A stretch of 52,089 nucleotides of DNA from Ruminococcus sp. (lineage in GTDB: Bacteria > Bacillota > Clostridia > Oscillospirales > Acutalibacteraceae): contig JAFLSK010000008.1 of assembly GCA_022510945.1 (NCBI GenBank), positions 1 through 52,089 on the forward strand, given 5' to 3'. A program made the translations under genes and the position numbers. Under the pieces are notes generated by a model. That model searched no databases. It was not told where the DNA came from and saw only the letters and a list, made by a program, of their open reading frames with translations. Below are positions 17,080-25,345 of the stretch, piece by piece (positions within the stretch are counted from its first letter, which is position 1; each line of letters starts with the position of its first letter).

Positions 17080-18747
17080 CTAAATCTGAAGTCCCCACGA
17101 CAGGAATTCGGGGAAGATAATTCTCCACCAAGCCTCGTTGTGCGCGGCGTCGTCCTCAATAGAGAGCTTTATCTTGTCGGTACTATAACCGAGCGAGAGA
17201 AGTCTCTTGTGCATTGCGATAACGTCGGGGTAGAGCTCGTTTTCGAAGTCGCCGTTGCCGTTGTAGATGTAAAGCCTCGGCATATCAGCGGATTTGAAGT
17301 CGTACTTCGAGAGGTAGGAGTTCCATACACTCGAATTAAAGAGCAGGAACGCAGGAGACAGCGCGCCGATTCCTCCGAATTTGTCCTTGTGCTCAAGTCC
17401 GATGTAGAACGCCTCAAGTCCGCCTGAGCTCGAGCCTGCGATGAAGTTGTCGACCCTTGCGGTTGAGGAGTTGTAATTCTTCTGCACATACGGCATAACT
17501 GTGTTCACAACAAAGTTCGAGAACGCTTCGCCCGTGCGGTTTGCAAACTCGTTCGCGTAGGACGGTACAACACTGCCTATATCGGGAGTGAGCTCGCTGT
17601 CGCGCTTGTTGTTGCCGTTGTCGATTCCGACGATGATAACGCCTCGTCCGCCGTTTGCCATCATTGACTCAACCGCGTCGGTAACCTCCCAGCCGCCGTA
17701 GCCGTCCTGGTGGTCGTCGTCGAAGAGGTTCTGACCGTCCATTATGTAGATTGTTCTGTACTTTTCGGCGGATGTAGCGGAGTAGTCGGCGGGTGTCCAA
17801 ATCCAGATTTTCTTATTGTAACCCGGGGAGTATGTCAGGTTCGTCTTAGTAATCTTGCCGCTGTCGGTGCCTGTAGCCGCGTAAGTGCCGACGAGCATAG
17901 CCTTTGAGTTTCTACTGTCGGAAATAAAGAAGCCTGAGCTTGCCTTGTTGACGGGGATATTCACCGTCTGCTGCGTTCCGTTAGTGAAGATAATTCTGTT
18001 GTATTTATCTACGTCAACGGTCGAGGAGTAAACCTTCTCGCCAAAGTTATTGGTCGTATACTTAGTAATCCTTGTTCCCGGCCACTGCGCGGGGCCGTCG
18101 CCTGTTTCGGAGTTATAAAGGAAGAAGTAAACGCTTGACCAGCTTGACGGAGCTGTGAAGTATATATCAATCATATTTTTCACCTCTGGATTAGGAGCCG
18201 TAGCCTCGGTCGGTGCAGTTGTCGGAGCGGGAGTCGGCGGCTGAGTTGTCGGAGCAGGAGTTGTCGGCTGAGTAGTGGGAGCCTCGGTGGGCTCTGCGGT
18301 GGTGGGCTCAGTCGATTCGGTCGTAGCCTCTGTCGGTTCTGCCGTGGTGGGAGCAGTCGGTGCTTCAGTAGGTTCTTCCGTAGTCGGAGTCGTTGATTCC
18401 GTCGCAGCTTCCGTCGGCTCTTCCGTAGTCGGAGCGGTTGGCTCTGTCGTCGGAACAGTAGGCTCTTCATACGGCATTTCCTCTAACTCGGCGAGAACCT
18501 TCTGTATTTTTGTAACATCGTTTATGTCTACCTCTCCGTCCAGGTCAACGTCGGCGAGGATAAGCTGCTCTGCTGAGAGCGGATAAATCTCTATGCGATA
18601 CATCTGGATAATGGTCGCGTCCTTAATAGAAAGACGGCCGTCCATATTCACGTCGCCGTTTTTGTAGCTGTCGTGCGACCTCGCAAAGGCAGGTGCACTG
18701 CTCAAAATCAGCAAAAACGAAAGCATAATAGCAGTAATACGTTTCAT
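17080..18747 (-). CDS. Secreted dockerin / starch-binding-like / esterase protein
   Basis: A 555-residue exported protein. Signal peptide at about 1-23. Type I dockerin at about 28-87 with two calcium loops, DVNMDGRLSIKD and DVDLDGEVDIND. Then a Pro/Thr/Glu-rich linker of about 100 residues. Next a CBM26-like module at about 190-290 (SVYFFLY, QWPGTRITKY, RIIFTNGTQQT). Last a C-terminal esterase D-type alpha/beta hydrolase at about 300-555, with the nucleophile in GSSSGG, an Asp in the NGNGDFENE region and His in AAHNEAWW. The dockerin should plug the enzyme into a cohesin-bearing scaffold, and the CBM suggests targeting to starch granules. What ester is cut is not known. Start at 18747 has GGTGAT upstream; the frame runs further upstream without a signal peptide. 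Confidence 0.9.
   Translation of the reverse strand: MKRITAIMLSFLLILSSAPAFARSHDSYKNGDVNMDGRLSIKDATIIQMYRIEIYPLSAEQLILADVDLDGEVDINDVTKIQKVLAELEEMPYEEPTVPTTEPTAPTTEEPTEAATESTTPTTEEPTEAPTAPTTAEPTEATTESTEPTTAEPTEAPTTQPTTPAPTTQPPTPAPTTAPTEATAPNPEVKNMIDIYFTAPSSWSSVYFFLYNSETGDGPAQWPGTRITKYTTNNFGEKVYSSTVDVDKYNRIIFTNGTQQTVNIPVNKASSGFFISDSRNSKAMLVGTYAATGTDSGKITKTNLTYSPGYNKKIWIWTPADYSATSAEKYRTIYIMDGQNLFDDDHQDGYGGWEVTDAVESMMANGGRGVIIVGIDNGNNKRDSELTPDIGSVVPSYANEFANRTGEAFSNFVVNTVMPYVQKNYNSSTARVDNFIAGSSSGGLEAFYIGLEHKDKFGGIGALSPAFLLFNSSVWNSYLSKYDFKSADMPRLYIYNGNGDFENELYPDVIAMHKRLLSLGYSTDKIKLSIEDDAAHNEAWWRIIFPEFLSWGLQI
18185..18470 (-). repeat. Pro/Thr-rich linker coding repeats
   Basis: Within the dockerin-esterase gene the linker is built of imperfect repeats of PTEAPTT, PTTAEPTE and PTTEEPTE units. 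Such tandem DNA is prone to length change between strains. Confidence 0.8.
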
Positions 18748-18766
18748 TTCAATCACCTCTAAACTG

Positions 18767-18795
18767 ATTATATAATTTTGTGTAAAAAAATGCAA
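18767..18795 (-). promoter_or_regulatory. Promoter of the dockerin-esterase gene
   Basis: On the minus strand TTGCAT (plus 18790-18795), 17-nt spacer, TATAAT (plus 18767-18772), about 20 nt before the start codon. Confidence 0.75.
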
Positions 18796-18822
18796 TAGAT
18801 TTATGCGCTATGCACTCAACTA

Positions 18823-18865
18823 TTTTCAATATTTAATTGAAAAATGTCGAGCCATATGTTAAAAT
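18823..18865 (+). promoter_or_regulatory. purL promoter with overlapping inverted repeat
   Basis: TTGAAA (18837-18842), 17-nt spacer and TAAAAT (18860-18865) with an extended TGT before it. An 8-bp inverted repeat TTTTCAAT / ATTGAAAA (18823-18830, 18836-18843) overlaps the -35 and could be an operator. No purine riboswitch fits in the short 33-nt leader. Confidence 0.6.
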
Positions 18866-18897
18866 GAAAATGGTATTTTTACAATGGGGGAATTTGT

Positions 18898-21800
18898 ATG
18901 CCTAATGTAATCAGAATTTTCGTTGAAAAACGAGAGGGAATGAACGTTGTTGCCAAGGAGACAATGTGGGATTTGCGCCACAACCTCGGTATCCGCGCTA
19001 TCACAGACCTTCGCTTCGTAAATCGCTACGACATCGAGGGACTTTCGCGCGAGGACTTTGACCGCGCGAAGAATATCATTCTCTCCGAGCCTAATCAGGA
19101 CATCATCTACGAGGAGACTCTGCCTGTTGAGGACGGTTTCCGCGTGTTTGCTATGGAGTATCTGCCCGGTCAGTACGACCAGCGCGCCGACTCCGCCGAG
19201 CAGTGCGTTCAGCTCCTCACTCAGGGCGAGCGTTGCAAAATTTTAACGGCGCGTGTGGTTGCCGTTAAGGGCGACATCACCGACGAGGAGTTTGTAAAGA
19301 TTCAGAACTATCTCATCAACCCTGTCGAGAGCCGTCTCGCTTCTCTTGAAAAGCCCGACTCGCTCGACATTCCGATTGAACAGCCCGCAAGCGTCAAGGT
19401 TATCGAGGGCTTTACCTCGTGGAACGACGACGAAATGGCTGAGTTCTTCGGCTCGATGGGCTTTGCGATGACGCTTTCCGACCTCAAGTTTACGAGAGAT
19501 TATTTCCGTGACACCGAGCATCGTGACCCGACCGTCACCGAGCTCCGTGTTATCGACACATATTGGTCCGACCACTGCCGTCACACCACCTTCCTGACAC
19601 GTCTCGACAAGGTAGAGATTGAAAAATCCGCCCTCGGCAAGGTTATCGAGGACGCTCTTCAGGCGTACTACGATACCCGCGACGAGGTCTACGGCAAGGA
19701 CACTAACCGCAACGTCAGCCTTATGGATATGGCGCTTATCGGTATGAAGGCGCTTAAAAAGCGCGGACTTATTCCCGACCTCGACGAGAGCGAGGAGATT
19801 AACGCCTGCTCTATCGAGGTGCCCGTTACTATCGACGGAAAAACAGAGAAATGGCTCGTTCAGTTCAAGAACGAGACCCACAACCACCCGACGGAAATCG
19901 AGCCCTTCGGCGGCGCGGCGACCTGTCTCGGCGGCGCAATCCGTGACCCGCTCTCAGGCCGTGCATACATCTATCAGGCTATGCGCGTGACGGGCTCGGG
20001 CGACCCGACTATCCCGTTCAAGGACACTATGGAGGGCAAGCTGCCGAGCCGCAAGATTACCACAGGTGCTGCTCAGGGCTACTCCTCCTACGGCAACCAG
20101 ATTGGTCTCGCAACCGGTCAGGTAGTGGAGCTCTACGATAAGGGTTACGTTGCTAAGCGTATGGAAATCGGCGCGGTAATCGGCGCGTCTCCGAAGGAGA
20201 ACGTTATCCGCGAGGTTCCCGCTCCCGACGATGTGATTGTACTCCTCGGCGGCCGCACGGGACGCGACGGCTGCGGCGGTGCGACAGGCTCCTCAAAAGC
20301 TCATACAATGAGCTCAATCGAGACCTGCGGCGCGGAGGTACAGAAGGGTAATCCGCCCACAGAAAGAAAGATTCAGAGACTTTTCCGCAACCCTGAGGTT
20401 GCTAAGATGATAAAGCGCTGCAACGACTTCGGCGCAGGCGGCGTGTGCGTTGCTATCGGCGAGCTTGCCGACGGACTTACGGTTGACCTCGACAAGGTTA
20501 CCAAGAAGTACGAGGGACTCGACGGCACGGAGCTCGCTATCTCCGAGTCGCAGGAGCGTATGGCCGTTGTGCTCGACAAGTCTGACGTCGAGAGATTTAT
20601 CGCCCTCTCCGAGACCGAGAACTTAGAGGCTACCGCTGTTGCGGTTGTTACCGAGAGCCCGCGTCTCACAATGCAGTGGAGAGGCAACACAATCGTAGAT
20701 TTATCGCGTGAGTTTTTAAACACAAACGGCGTAACTCAGGTTTCGAGCGCATACATCACCGCGCCCGACGAGAACAACTGCTACAGAAACACCTGTCCCG
20801 AGGTTCTGCGTGACCTCGACACAGACGAAGCTATCAAGAAGAATATGGCTCGTCTCGAGGTTTGCTCGCAGATTGGTCTGTCCGAGCGTTTTGACGCGAG
20901 CATCGGCGCGGGTACGGTAATTATGCCGTTCGGCGGCAAAACTCAGCTTACTCCGCAGGAGGCTATGGCGGCTAAAATTCCGCTCCTTAAGGGCGAGACG
21001 GACGACGCTACGGCGATGTCCTACGGCTTTATTCCGGGCGTTTCGCGCTGGAGCCCGTTCCACGGCTCGGCGTACGCGGTTGTTGAGTCGCTCTCCAAGC
21101 TGCTCGCAATCGGCGCATATCCGCTCAAGGCGCGCCTTACGTTCCAGGAGTACTTCGAGAGACTTATGGACAAGCCCGAGCGTTGGGGCAAGCCCGCGGC
21201 GGCTCTGCTCGGCGCAATGGAGGCTCAGCTTAAGCTCGGTATCCCGTCAATCGGCGGTAAGGACTCTATGAGCGGTACGTTCGAGACTATCGACGTTCCG
21301 CCGACCCTTGTTTCCTTCGCTGTTGCTATGACCAAGGCGAGCAAGACGATTTCTTCCGAGTTCAAAAAGGCGGGCAGCAAGGTTATCTATGTTCCCGTTC
21401 CCGAAAATAAAGAAACGCTTATGCCCGAGTGGGAAGCGCTTAAGGCTATGTACAACGCGGTTTACGCGCTTATGGACGAGGGTAAGGTGCTCTCCGCTTC
21501 CGTTGTTAAGGAAGGCGGCGCGGCTGCCTCGGTATGCAAGGCTTGCCTCGGTAACGACTTCGGCTTTAAGTTCGAGAAGGAACTCACTCACGACGAGTTG
21601 TTCGCTCCGCTTTCGGGCTCGCTTATCCTTGAACTTGCGGACGGCGCAGAGCTCGACAGCAGCGTGACAAGCTATCTGCTCGGTGAGGTAACAGAAAATG
21701 CAGAAATCGAAATCAACGCTAAAAAGGTTAAAATCAGCGAAATCACTGCTGAGTGGACTGCTCCGCTTGAAAAGGTATTCCCAACGCAAGCGGAATGCCC

Positions 21801-22665
21801 GAAAATTGAGCAGAACGCGCCACTCTATACGCAGAGAAATAATACGTCGCCTGTAATCAAAACAGCTAAGCCGACAGTATTTATCCCCGTATTCCCGGGC
21901 ACAAACTGCGAGGTTGACACTGCGCGCGCATTCGAAAAAGCAGGCGCAAACGCCGAGCTGCTTATCGTGAAGAACTTAAAGCCCTCCGACATCGAGGATA
22001 CTATCAACAAGATGGTTGAGATTATTAACCGCAGCCAGATGATTATGTTCCCCGGCGGCTTCTCGGGCGGCGACGAGCCGGACGGCTCGGGTAAGTTCAT
22101 CGCGACTACCTTCCGTAACCCGAAAGTCAAAGAGGCTGTGGACAATCTCCTCAAGAACCGCGACGGTCTTATGCTCGGTATCTGTAACGGCTTCCAGGCT
22201 CTTATTAAACTCGGACTTGTGCCGTACGGCGAAATCCGCGACATTAAGCCCACAGACCCGACTCTGACGTTCAACACAGTCGGCAGACATATCTCGCATA
22301 TGGCGTACACACGCGTTACCTCGGTTAAGTCACCGTGGTTCTCGGGCGTGAACGCGGGCGATGTGTTCGCTATTCCTGTATCGCACGGCGAGGGTCGCTT
22401 TATGGCTGACAGCGAGACAGTTAAGCGCCTTATCGAAAACGGTCAGGTTGCTACTCAGTACGTCGACCTCAGCGGCAACCCGAGCGATGATATTGCCTAC
22501 AACGTCAACGGCTCCGTGTGCGCTATCGAGGGTATCACAAGCCCAGACGGTCGAATCCTCGGCAAGATGGGTCACTCCGAGCGTAAGGGCGACAACCTCT
22601 ACGCAAACGTTCCGTTCGCTAAGGACCAGCTCATCTTCGAGAGCGGCGTTAAGTACTTCAAGTAA
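18898..22665 (+). CDS. purL: Phosphoribosylformylglycinamidine synthase, single-chain form
   Basis: Converts FGAR, glutamine and ATP to FGAM in purine synthesis. The 1255-residue protein is the fused Clostridia-type enzyme. It has an N-terminal PurS-like part (about 1-150) and the linker and synthetase core with SDHCRHTTF near 226 and THNHPTEIEPFGGAAT near 328. A C-terminal glutamine amidotransferase starts near 990 (FIPVFPGTNCE), with its Cys in LGICNGF near 1094 and the His/Glu pair in SHGEGRF near 1161. Separate purQ and purS are therefore not needed. Start ATG 18898 has GGGGG upstream. It is monocistronic here and no other pur gene is in the window. Confidence 0.97.
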   Translation: MPNVIRIFVEKREGMNVVAKETMWDLRHNLGIRAITDLRFVNRYDIEGLSREDFDRAKNIILSEPNQDIIYEETLPVEDGFRVFAMEYLPGQYDQRADSAEQCVQLLTQGERCKILTARVVAVKGDITDEEFVKIQNYLINPVESRLASLEKPDSLDIPIEQPASVKVIEGFTSWNDDEMAEFFGSMGFAMTLSDLKFTRDYFRDTEHRDPTVTELRVIDTYWSDHCRHTTFLTRLDKVEIEKSALGKVIEDALQAYYDTRDEVYGKDTNRNVSLMDMALIGMKALKKRGLIPDLDESEEINACSIEVPVTIDGKTEKWLVQFKNETHNHPTEIEPFGGAATCLGGAIRDPLSGRAYIYQAMRVTGSGDPTIPFKDTMEGKLPSRKITTGAAQGYSSYGNQIGLATGQVVELYDKGYVAKRMEIGAVIGASPKENVIREVPAPDDVIVLLGGRTGRDGCGGATGSSKAHTMSSIETCGAEVQKGNPPTERKIQRLFRNPEVAKMIKRCNDFGAGGVCVAIGELADGLTVDLDKVTKKYEGLDGTELAISESQERMAVVLDKSDVERFIALSETENLEATAVAVVTESPRLTMQWRGNTIVDLSREFLNTNGVTQVSSAYITAPDENNCYRNTCPEVLRDLDTDEAIKKNMARLEVCSQIGLSERFDASIGAGTVIMPFGGKTQLTPQEAMAAKIPLLKGETDDATAMSYGFIPGVSRWSPFHGSAYAVVESLSKLLAIGAYPLKARLTFQEYFERLMDKPERWGKPAAALLGAMEAQLKLGIPSIGGKDSMSGTFETIDVPPTLVSFAVAMTKASKTISSEFKKAGSKVIYVPVPENKETLMPEWEALKAMYNAVYALMDEGKVLSASVVKEGGAAASVCKACLGNDFGFKFEKELTHDELFAPLSGSLILELADGAELDSSVTSYLLGEVTENAEIEINAKKVKISEITAEWTAPLEKVFPTQAECPKIEQNAPLYTQRNNTSPVIKTAKPTVFIPVFPGTNCEVDTARAFEKAGANAELLIVKNLKPSDIEDTINKMVEIINRSQMIMFPGGFSGGDEPDGSGKFIATTFRNPKVKEAVDNLLKNRDGLMLGICNGFQALIKLGLVPYGEIRDIKPTDPTLTFNTVGRHISHMAYTRVTSVKSPWFSGVNAGDVFAIPVSHGEGRFMADSETVKRLIENGQVATQYVDLSGNPSDDIAYNVNGSVCAIEGITSPDGRILGKMGHSERKGDNLYANVPFAKDQLIFESGVKYFK

Positions 22666-22666
22666 A

Positions 22667-22836
22667 GCTAAATTCGCTACGCGAGCTAAATGTGACTTCG
22701 TCACGCTAAATTCCTGTCGGAGCTAAATTTGCTTCGCAAGCTTTTTAGCGAATTTAATTTAGCTTTGCGTTTTATCGCAAAATTTAGCTATTTTACGCAG
22801 TAAAATTATTTCGCTGCCGCAACGCGGCAATTTAGC
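22667..22836. repeat. Array of seven mini-hairpins spaced by GCTAAAT / ATTTAGC
   Basis: Directly after purL, four small hairpins (TCGC-TAC-GCGA 22674, GTGAC-TTC-GTCAC 22692, TCC-TGTC-GGA 22712, TTGC-TTC-GCAA 22729) are each preceded by GCTAAAT. After a turning point near 22745-22757 three more (TTGCG..CGCAA 22765, ATTTTAC-GCA-GTAAAAT 22790, TGCCGC-AAC-GCGGCA 22815) are separated by ATTTAGC or ATTTCGC. The spacers thus flip orientation in mid-array, so the two halves can also pair with each other. The stems differ in sequence but the spacer is fixed. No open frame of note. Confidence 0.75.
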
Positions 22837-22855
22837 TCTATAAAACATTAAATAA

Positions 22856-22904
22856 GGGATATTACATTTCTGTGTTCGCAAAATGTAATATCCCTATGTT
22901 TTTT
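22856..22904 (+). terminator. Strong hairpin, likely terminator, after the purL array
   Basis: Perfect 14-bp stem GGGATATTACATTT / AAATGTAATATCCC (22856-22869, 22881-22894), 11-nt loop, then TATGTTTTTT. It separates the array from the next promoter. Confidence 0.7.
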
Positions 22905-22927
22905 CATTTGCAACAATGAAAAAACTC

Positions 22928-22956
22928 TTGACACACCTCGGCAATCTATGTATAAT
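22928..22956 (+). promoter_or_regulatory. Promoter of the HAAS-padR unit
   Basis: Consensus TTGACA (22928-22933), 17-nt spacer, TATAAT (22951-22956). This is a perfect sigma-A promoter, which suggests that it needs a repressor. Confidence 0.9.
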
Positions 22957-22981
22957 ACTATACATAGATATACTATGTATA
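22945..22981. promoter_or_regulatory. PadR-type operator: two overlapping palindromes
   Basis: TCTATGTATA-N4-TATACATAGA (22945-22968) covers the -10. TATACATAG-N5-CTATGTATA (22959-22981) shares its middle half-site and covers the start of transcription. The ATGT...ACAT pattern is the one known for PadR-family sites. The PadR gene of the same transcript is the likely ligand, giving autorepression. Confidence 0.75.
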
Positions 22982-22998
22982 CCGAAGGTGGTGCATTT

Positions 22999-24501
22999 AT
23001 GCAAAACGAATATCTCGACAAGGTCTCCGCTCTGCTGAAAAACAAGCGTGCAAAGGCGCAGATTCTGCCCGAGTTAGAGTCGCATATCGAGGAAAAGATA
23101 GACTACTACCGCGAGATAGGTTATGATGAAGAGGAAGCACAGAAACACGCGCTCGCGGAAATGGGCGACCCCGAGGAAACCGCACTTTCCCTGAACTCAC
23201 TCCACAACGAGAAGTGGTACAAAATTCCGTTTAACATAATTACGGTGCTTATCCTTGTGGTAATTGGCGCGATTCTTCTGATTTGTCCGCAGAAATTCGC
23301 CTACTGCGATGTTTACTACAACGTTGTACACGATGTAATCTTCGATTTGCTTTCGCTCGGAATTTTTTCAGCCTATGTTGTTTTGCTAATGTTAGCAAGG
23401 CGATTCAGGAGCAAATTCGTGCCGATTGCGGTTGCGGTGTTTCTGATTTTGCAGATTATAACATCTCTGCTGATTGCGTATAATACGACGGAATTTGGTC
23501 CGTCATATTATGCAGATTTAGAAGGCTCAATCCCACATCTTTTTGCGAGCTTTTCCAGCGTTCGCTATATTGCGCAGTCGCCGTTAAGAGTAATCACCAG
23601 CGTTTTTCAGCCGTTCCTCTACGGAATATTTACGCTGTTCACGAAAGGCCCGTCGGCATACATCGACAGTCTCTTCGGCTATGCTTACATAAGTGACAGC
23701 TATTCCGTCGCGTTTACTGTAGGTACCGTATTAATTTACGCTCTGCTTATTATATGGTCGGTATTTTGTTTTATAAATGTCGCGCGCGGTGAGCGTATGA
23801 AGAACACAAAAAACCTCAACCGAATGCTGAAAATCGGCGGCAGAACAGCGGCGATTTTCACGGCGCTGTGTATAGTCGCAACCTCTGTTTCCACTGCTTT
23901 GGCATACTCTGTAATCGACTATAAAATTTCCGAAAATCAGTTTGTGCGCGAGCAGATGATAAACTGTGCGGTGAATATCGACTTCAGCAAGGCCTATGAC
24001 GAAATTGCCGAGGAGATGAAAAAAATTAAAATGGGCAATCTCACGAACGACGAGTACAGGATAGAGCACTCTTATTATTACGGAAAAGACTCAGACGACA
24101 GCGCACTATTTGGCTACTGCAAGGATAATAATTTCATTGAATTAAACTATGACCTAGGTAGCAACAACTCTTTCGCTATAATGTATGCGACGACGACACC
24201 CGGAATCCCATCTCCTCTCAATAAATACCTCTATGTTAAAACGGAGGACTTTGAAGAGTTCTGTGACAGTAGGAGGTCATTATATCCGACTACGCTCGAG
24301 GAGTTTTTGGATAGTGGTATGCAGAACTATGCCACCGTGGTGTATGTTTCAGAAGGATTCAAGCAGTTTATTTTTCTTCGCGACCCCGAAAGCGACGACT
24401 ACAACGAGGAGCGCAAGATGATATATATTTATTTCGACGAAAATAATCTTATGACTAACAACTCCGCCAAAGACGAGTACATAGATTATGTCTCCGATTG
24501 A
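22999..24501 (+). CDS. HAAS-domain multi-pass membrane protein
   Basis: A 500-residue protein with an N-terminal HAAS-type helical domain (about 1-72; ELESHIEEKIDYYREIGYDEEEAQKHALAEMGDPEE). About six hydrophobic helices follow between residues 78 and 310, then a C-terminal, probably extracytoplasmic domain of about 180 residues with no motif that I recognise. HAAS domains are typically paired with PadR regulators in Bacillota, and here padR follows 60 nt downstream. The frame is open from 22948, but that would put the start inside the -10. ATG 22999 with GAAGGTGGTG upstream is chosen. Function is unknown; a sensor or envelope-stress role is possible. Confidence 0.85.
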   Translation: MQNEYLDKVSALLKNKRAKAQILPELESHIEEKIDYYREIGYDEEEAQKHALAEMGDPEETALSLNSLHNEKWYKIPFNIITVLILVVIGAILLICPQKFAYCDVYYNVVHDVIFDLLSLGIFSAYVVLLMLARRFRSKFVPIAVAVFLILQIITSLLIAYNTTEFGPSYYADLEGSIPHLFASFSSVRYIAQSPLRVITSVFQPFLYGIFTLFTKGPSAYIDSLFGYAYISDSYSVAFTVGTVLIYALLIIWSVFCFINVARGERMKNTKNLNRMLKIGGRTAAIFTALCIVATSVSTALAYSVIDYKISENQFVREQMINCAVNIDFSKAYDEIAEEMKKIKMGNLTNDEYRIEHSYYYGKDSDDSALFGYCKDNNFIELNYDLGSNNSFAIMYATTTPGIPSPLNKYLYVKTEDFEEFCDSRRSLYPTTLEEFLDSGMQNYATVVYVSEGFKQFIFLRDPESDDYNEERKMIYIYFDENNLMTNNSAKDEYIDYVSD

Positions 24502-24561
24502 TACGAGCAGGCTGTCGAAGTAAACACAATAAACGATATAAAATGCAGGAGTGTGACTAAT

Positions 24562-24891
24562 ATGAAAATCAGTAAGGAATTAATCAAGGGCAGTACATCA
24601 CTGCTTGTTATGAGCGTGCTCAAGGGGCAGGACCTCTACGGCTACAAAATCATCAAGGAGCTTGAGGTGCGCAGCGAGAATGTGTTTGAGCTCAAGGAGG
24701 GCACTCTGTACCCGATTCTGCACGCGCTCGAGAAAGAGGGATTTCTCGAATCATATTGGGACGAGTTCGAAGGCCGCAAGCGCAAATACTACCACCTCAC
24801 CCGAAAAGGGCTCGGACAGCTCGAAACCAAGCGTGAGGAGTGGAAGGTCTACTCGGGTTCAGTTGATAAAGTTTTATCTTTTTCGTTTTAA
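24562..24891 (+). CDS. PadR family transcriptional regulator
   Basis: A 109-residue winged-helix regulator of the short PadR type: STSLLVMSVLKGQDLYGYKIIKEL, then the wing region LKEGTLYPILHALEKEGFLES and RKRKYYHLTRKG. It binds as a dimer to ATGT/ACAT palindromes, and such sites cover the promoter of this operon. ATG 24562 is preceded by AGGAG; a GTG nine bases earlier is an alternative. It is the last gene of the unit and is followed by a terminator. Confidence 0.93.
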   Translation: MKISKELIKGSTSLLVMSVLKGQDLYGYKIIKELEVRSENVFELKEGTLYPILHALEKEGFLESYWDEFEGRKRKYYHLTRKGLGQLETKREEWKVYSGSVDKVLSFSF

Positions 24892-24905
24892 AGTCTCAAT
24901 AACCG

Positions 24906-24942
24906 AAAACGCCGGGTCTTGCACAAGACTCGGCGTTTTATT
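24906..24942 (+). terminator. Terminator after padR
   Basis: Stem AAAACGCCG-GTCTTG / CAAGAC-CGGCGTTTT with a single G-T bulge pair, followed by ATTTG. Confidence 0.8.
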
Positions 24943-24959
24943 TGTGGTCTCCGCACAGT

Positions 24960-25016
24960 TTCTGCTTCGCAGAACGAGCGATGAGAGAAGAAGAGCGTGC
25001 AAAGCACGCTCTTCTT
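24960..25016. repeat. Dispersed two-hairpin repeat, copy A
   Basis: Hairpin TTCTGC-TTC-GCAGAA (24960-24974), the tail CGAGCGATGAG (24975-24985), then a perfect 13-bp hairpin AAGAAGAGCGTGC-AAA-GCACGCTCTTCTT (24988-25016). Copy B at 36925-36976 has the same first hairpin and tail and a second hairpin of different sequence but conserved pairing. Confidence 0.7.
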
Positions 25017-25043
25017 GTTCAAAAGAAAATGAGGGGTACAAGC

Positions 25044-25148
25044 GGTAGGTCTCGGAGTCGACCTACCAAAGGAGGGTAGAACATACCTCGGCAGTTAGCG
25101 GTTCTGCTTCGGTATATAGCAATAGAAACCTATTGGTGCTTGGTTTCT
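25044..25148. other. Structured intergenic region before lexA
   Basis: Continuing from the repeat, three more hairpins follow: GGTAGGTC / GACCTACC (25044-25067), an imperfect ATACC...GGTAT stem (25083-25115) and AGAAACC / GGTTTCT (25124-25148). With copy A this makes five stems in about 190 bp. The 25149-25260 part is AT-rich without visible structure. No coding frame with support is present, so this may be a non-coding RNA or decayed repeat material. Confidence 0.4.
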
Positions 25149-25268
25149 TATCGCAATAATATTAAACAACTTTAATATGAAAACTGTGTGAAATTTGCCT
25201 GAACTCCGGCTGAAATTTTGCGTAATAAAATGAACATAAAAAACGTTTTGTAAATTTTCAAAAAAGTT

Positions 25269-25307
25269 AAACAAACGTTTGCAATTTGTGAACATATGTG
25301 TTAATAT
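25269..25307 (+). promoter_or_regulatory. lexA promoter with possible LexA box
   Basis: TTGCAA (25279-25284), 17-nt spacer, TAATAT (25302-25307). AAAC-N4-GTTT at 25269-25280 overlaps the -35 and resembles the Gram-positive LexA site GAAC-N4-GTTC with symmetric changes at both ends. A small palindrome TTGTT-GAC-AACAA lies just before the ribosome binding site. Autoregulation is plausible, not shown. Confidence 0.4.
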
Positions 25308-25345
25308 AAATATAACAGAATTGTTGACAACAAGGAGGAGTTCAT

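Noticed and set aside
18275-18586. Frame encoding a Gly/Ala/Val/Ser repeat protein opposite the dockerin-esterase linker
   Set aside because: It is the reverse complement of the Pro/Thr linker repeats, not an independent gene.
22667-22836. CRISPR array
   Set aside because: Repeats are only 7 nt and the intervening units are self-complementary hairpins of unequal size; no cas genes nearby.
22948-22998. Upstream start for the HAAS protein
   Set aside because: It would begin within the promoter -10 and operator; the ATG at 22999 has its own ribosome binding site.
25095-25295. 66-codon minus-strand frame before lexA
   Set aside because: AT-rich, no ribosome binding site, covers the structured region and the lexA promoter.
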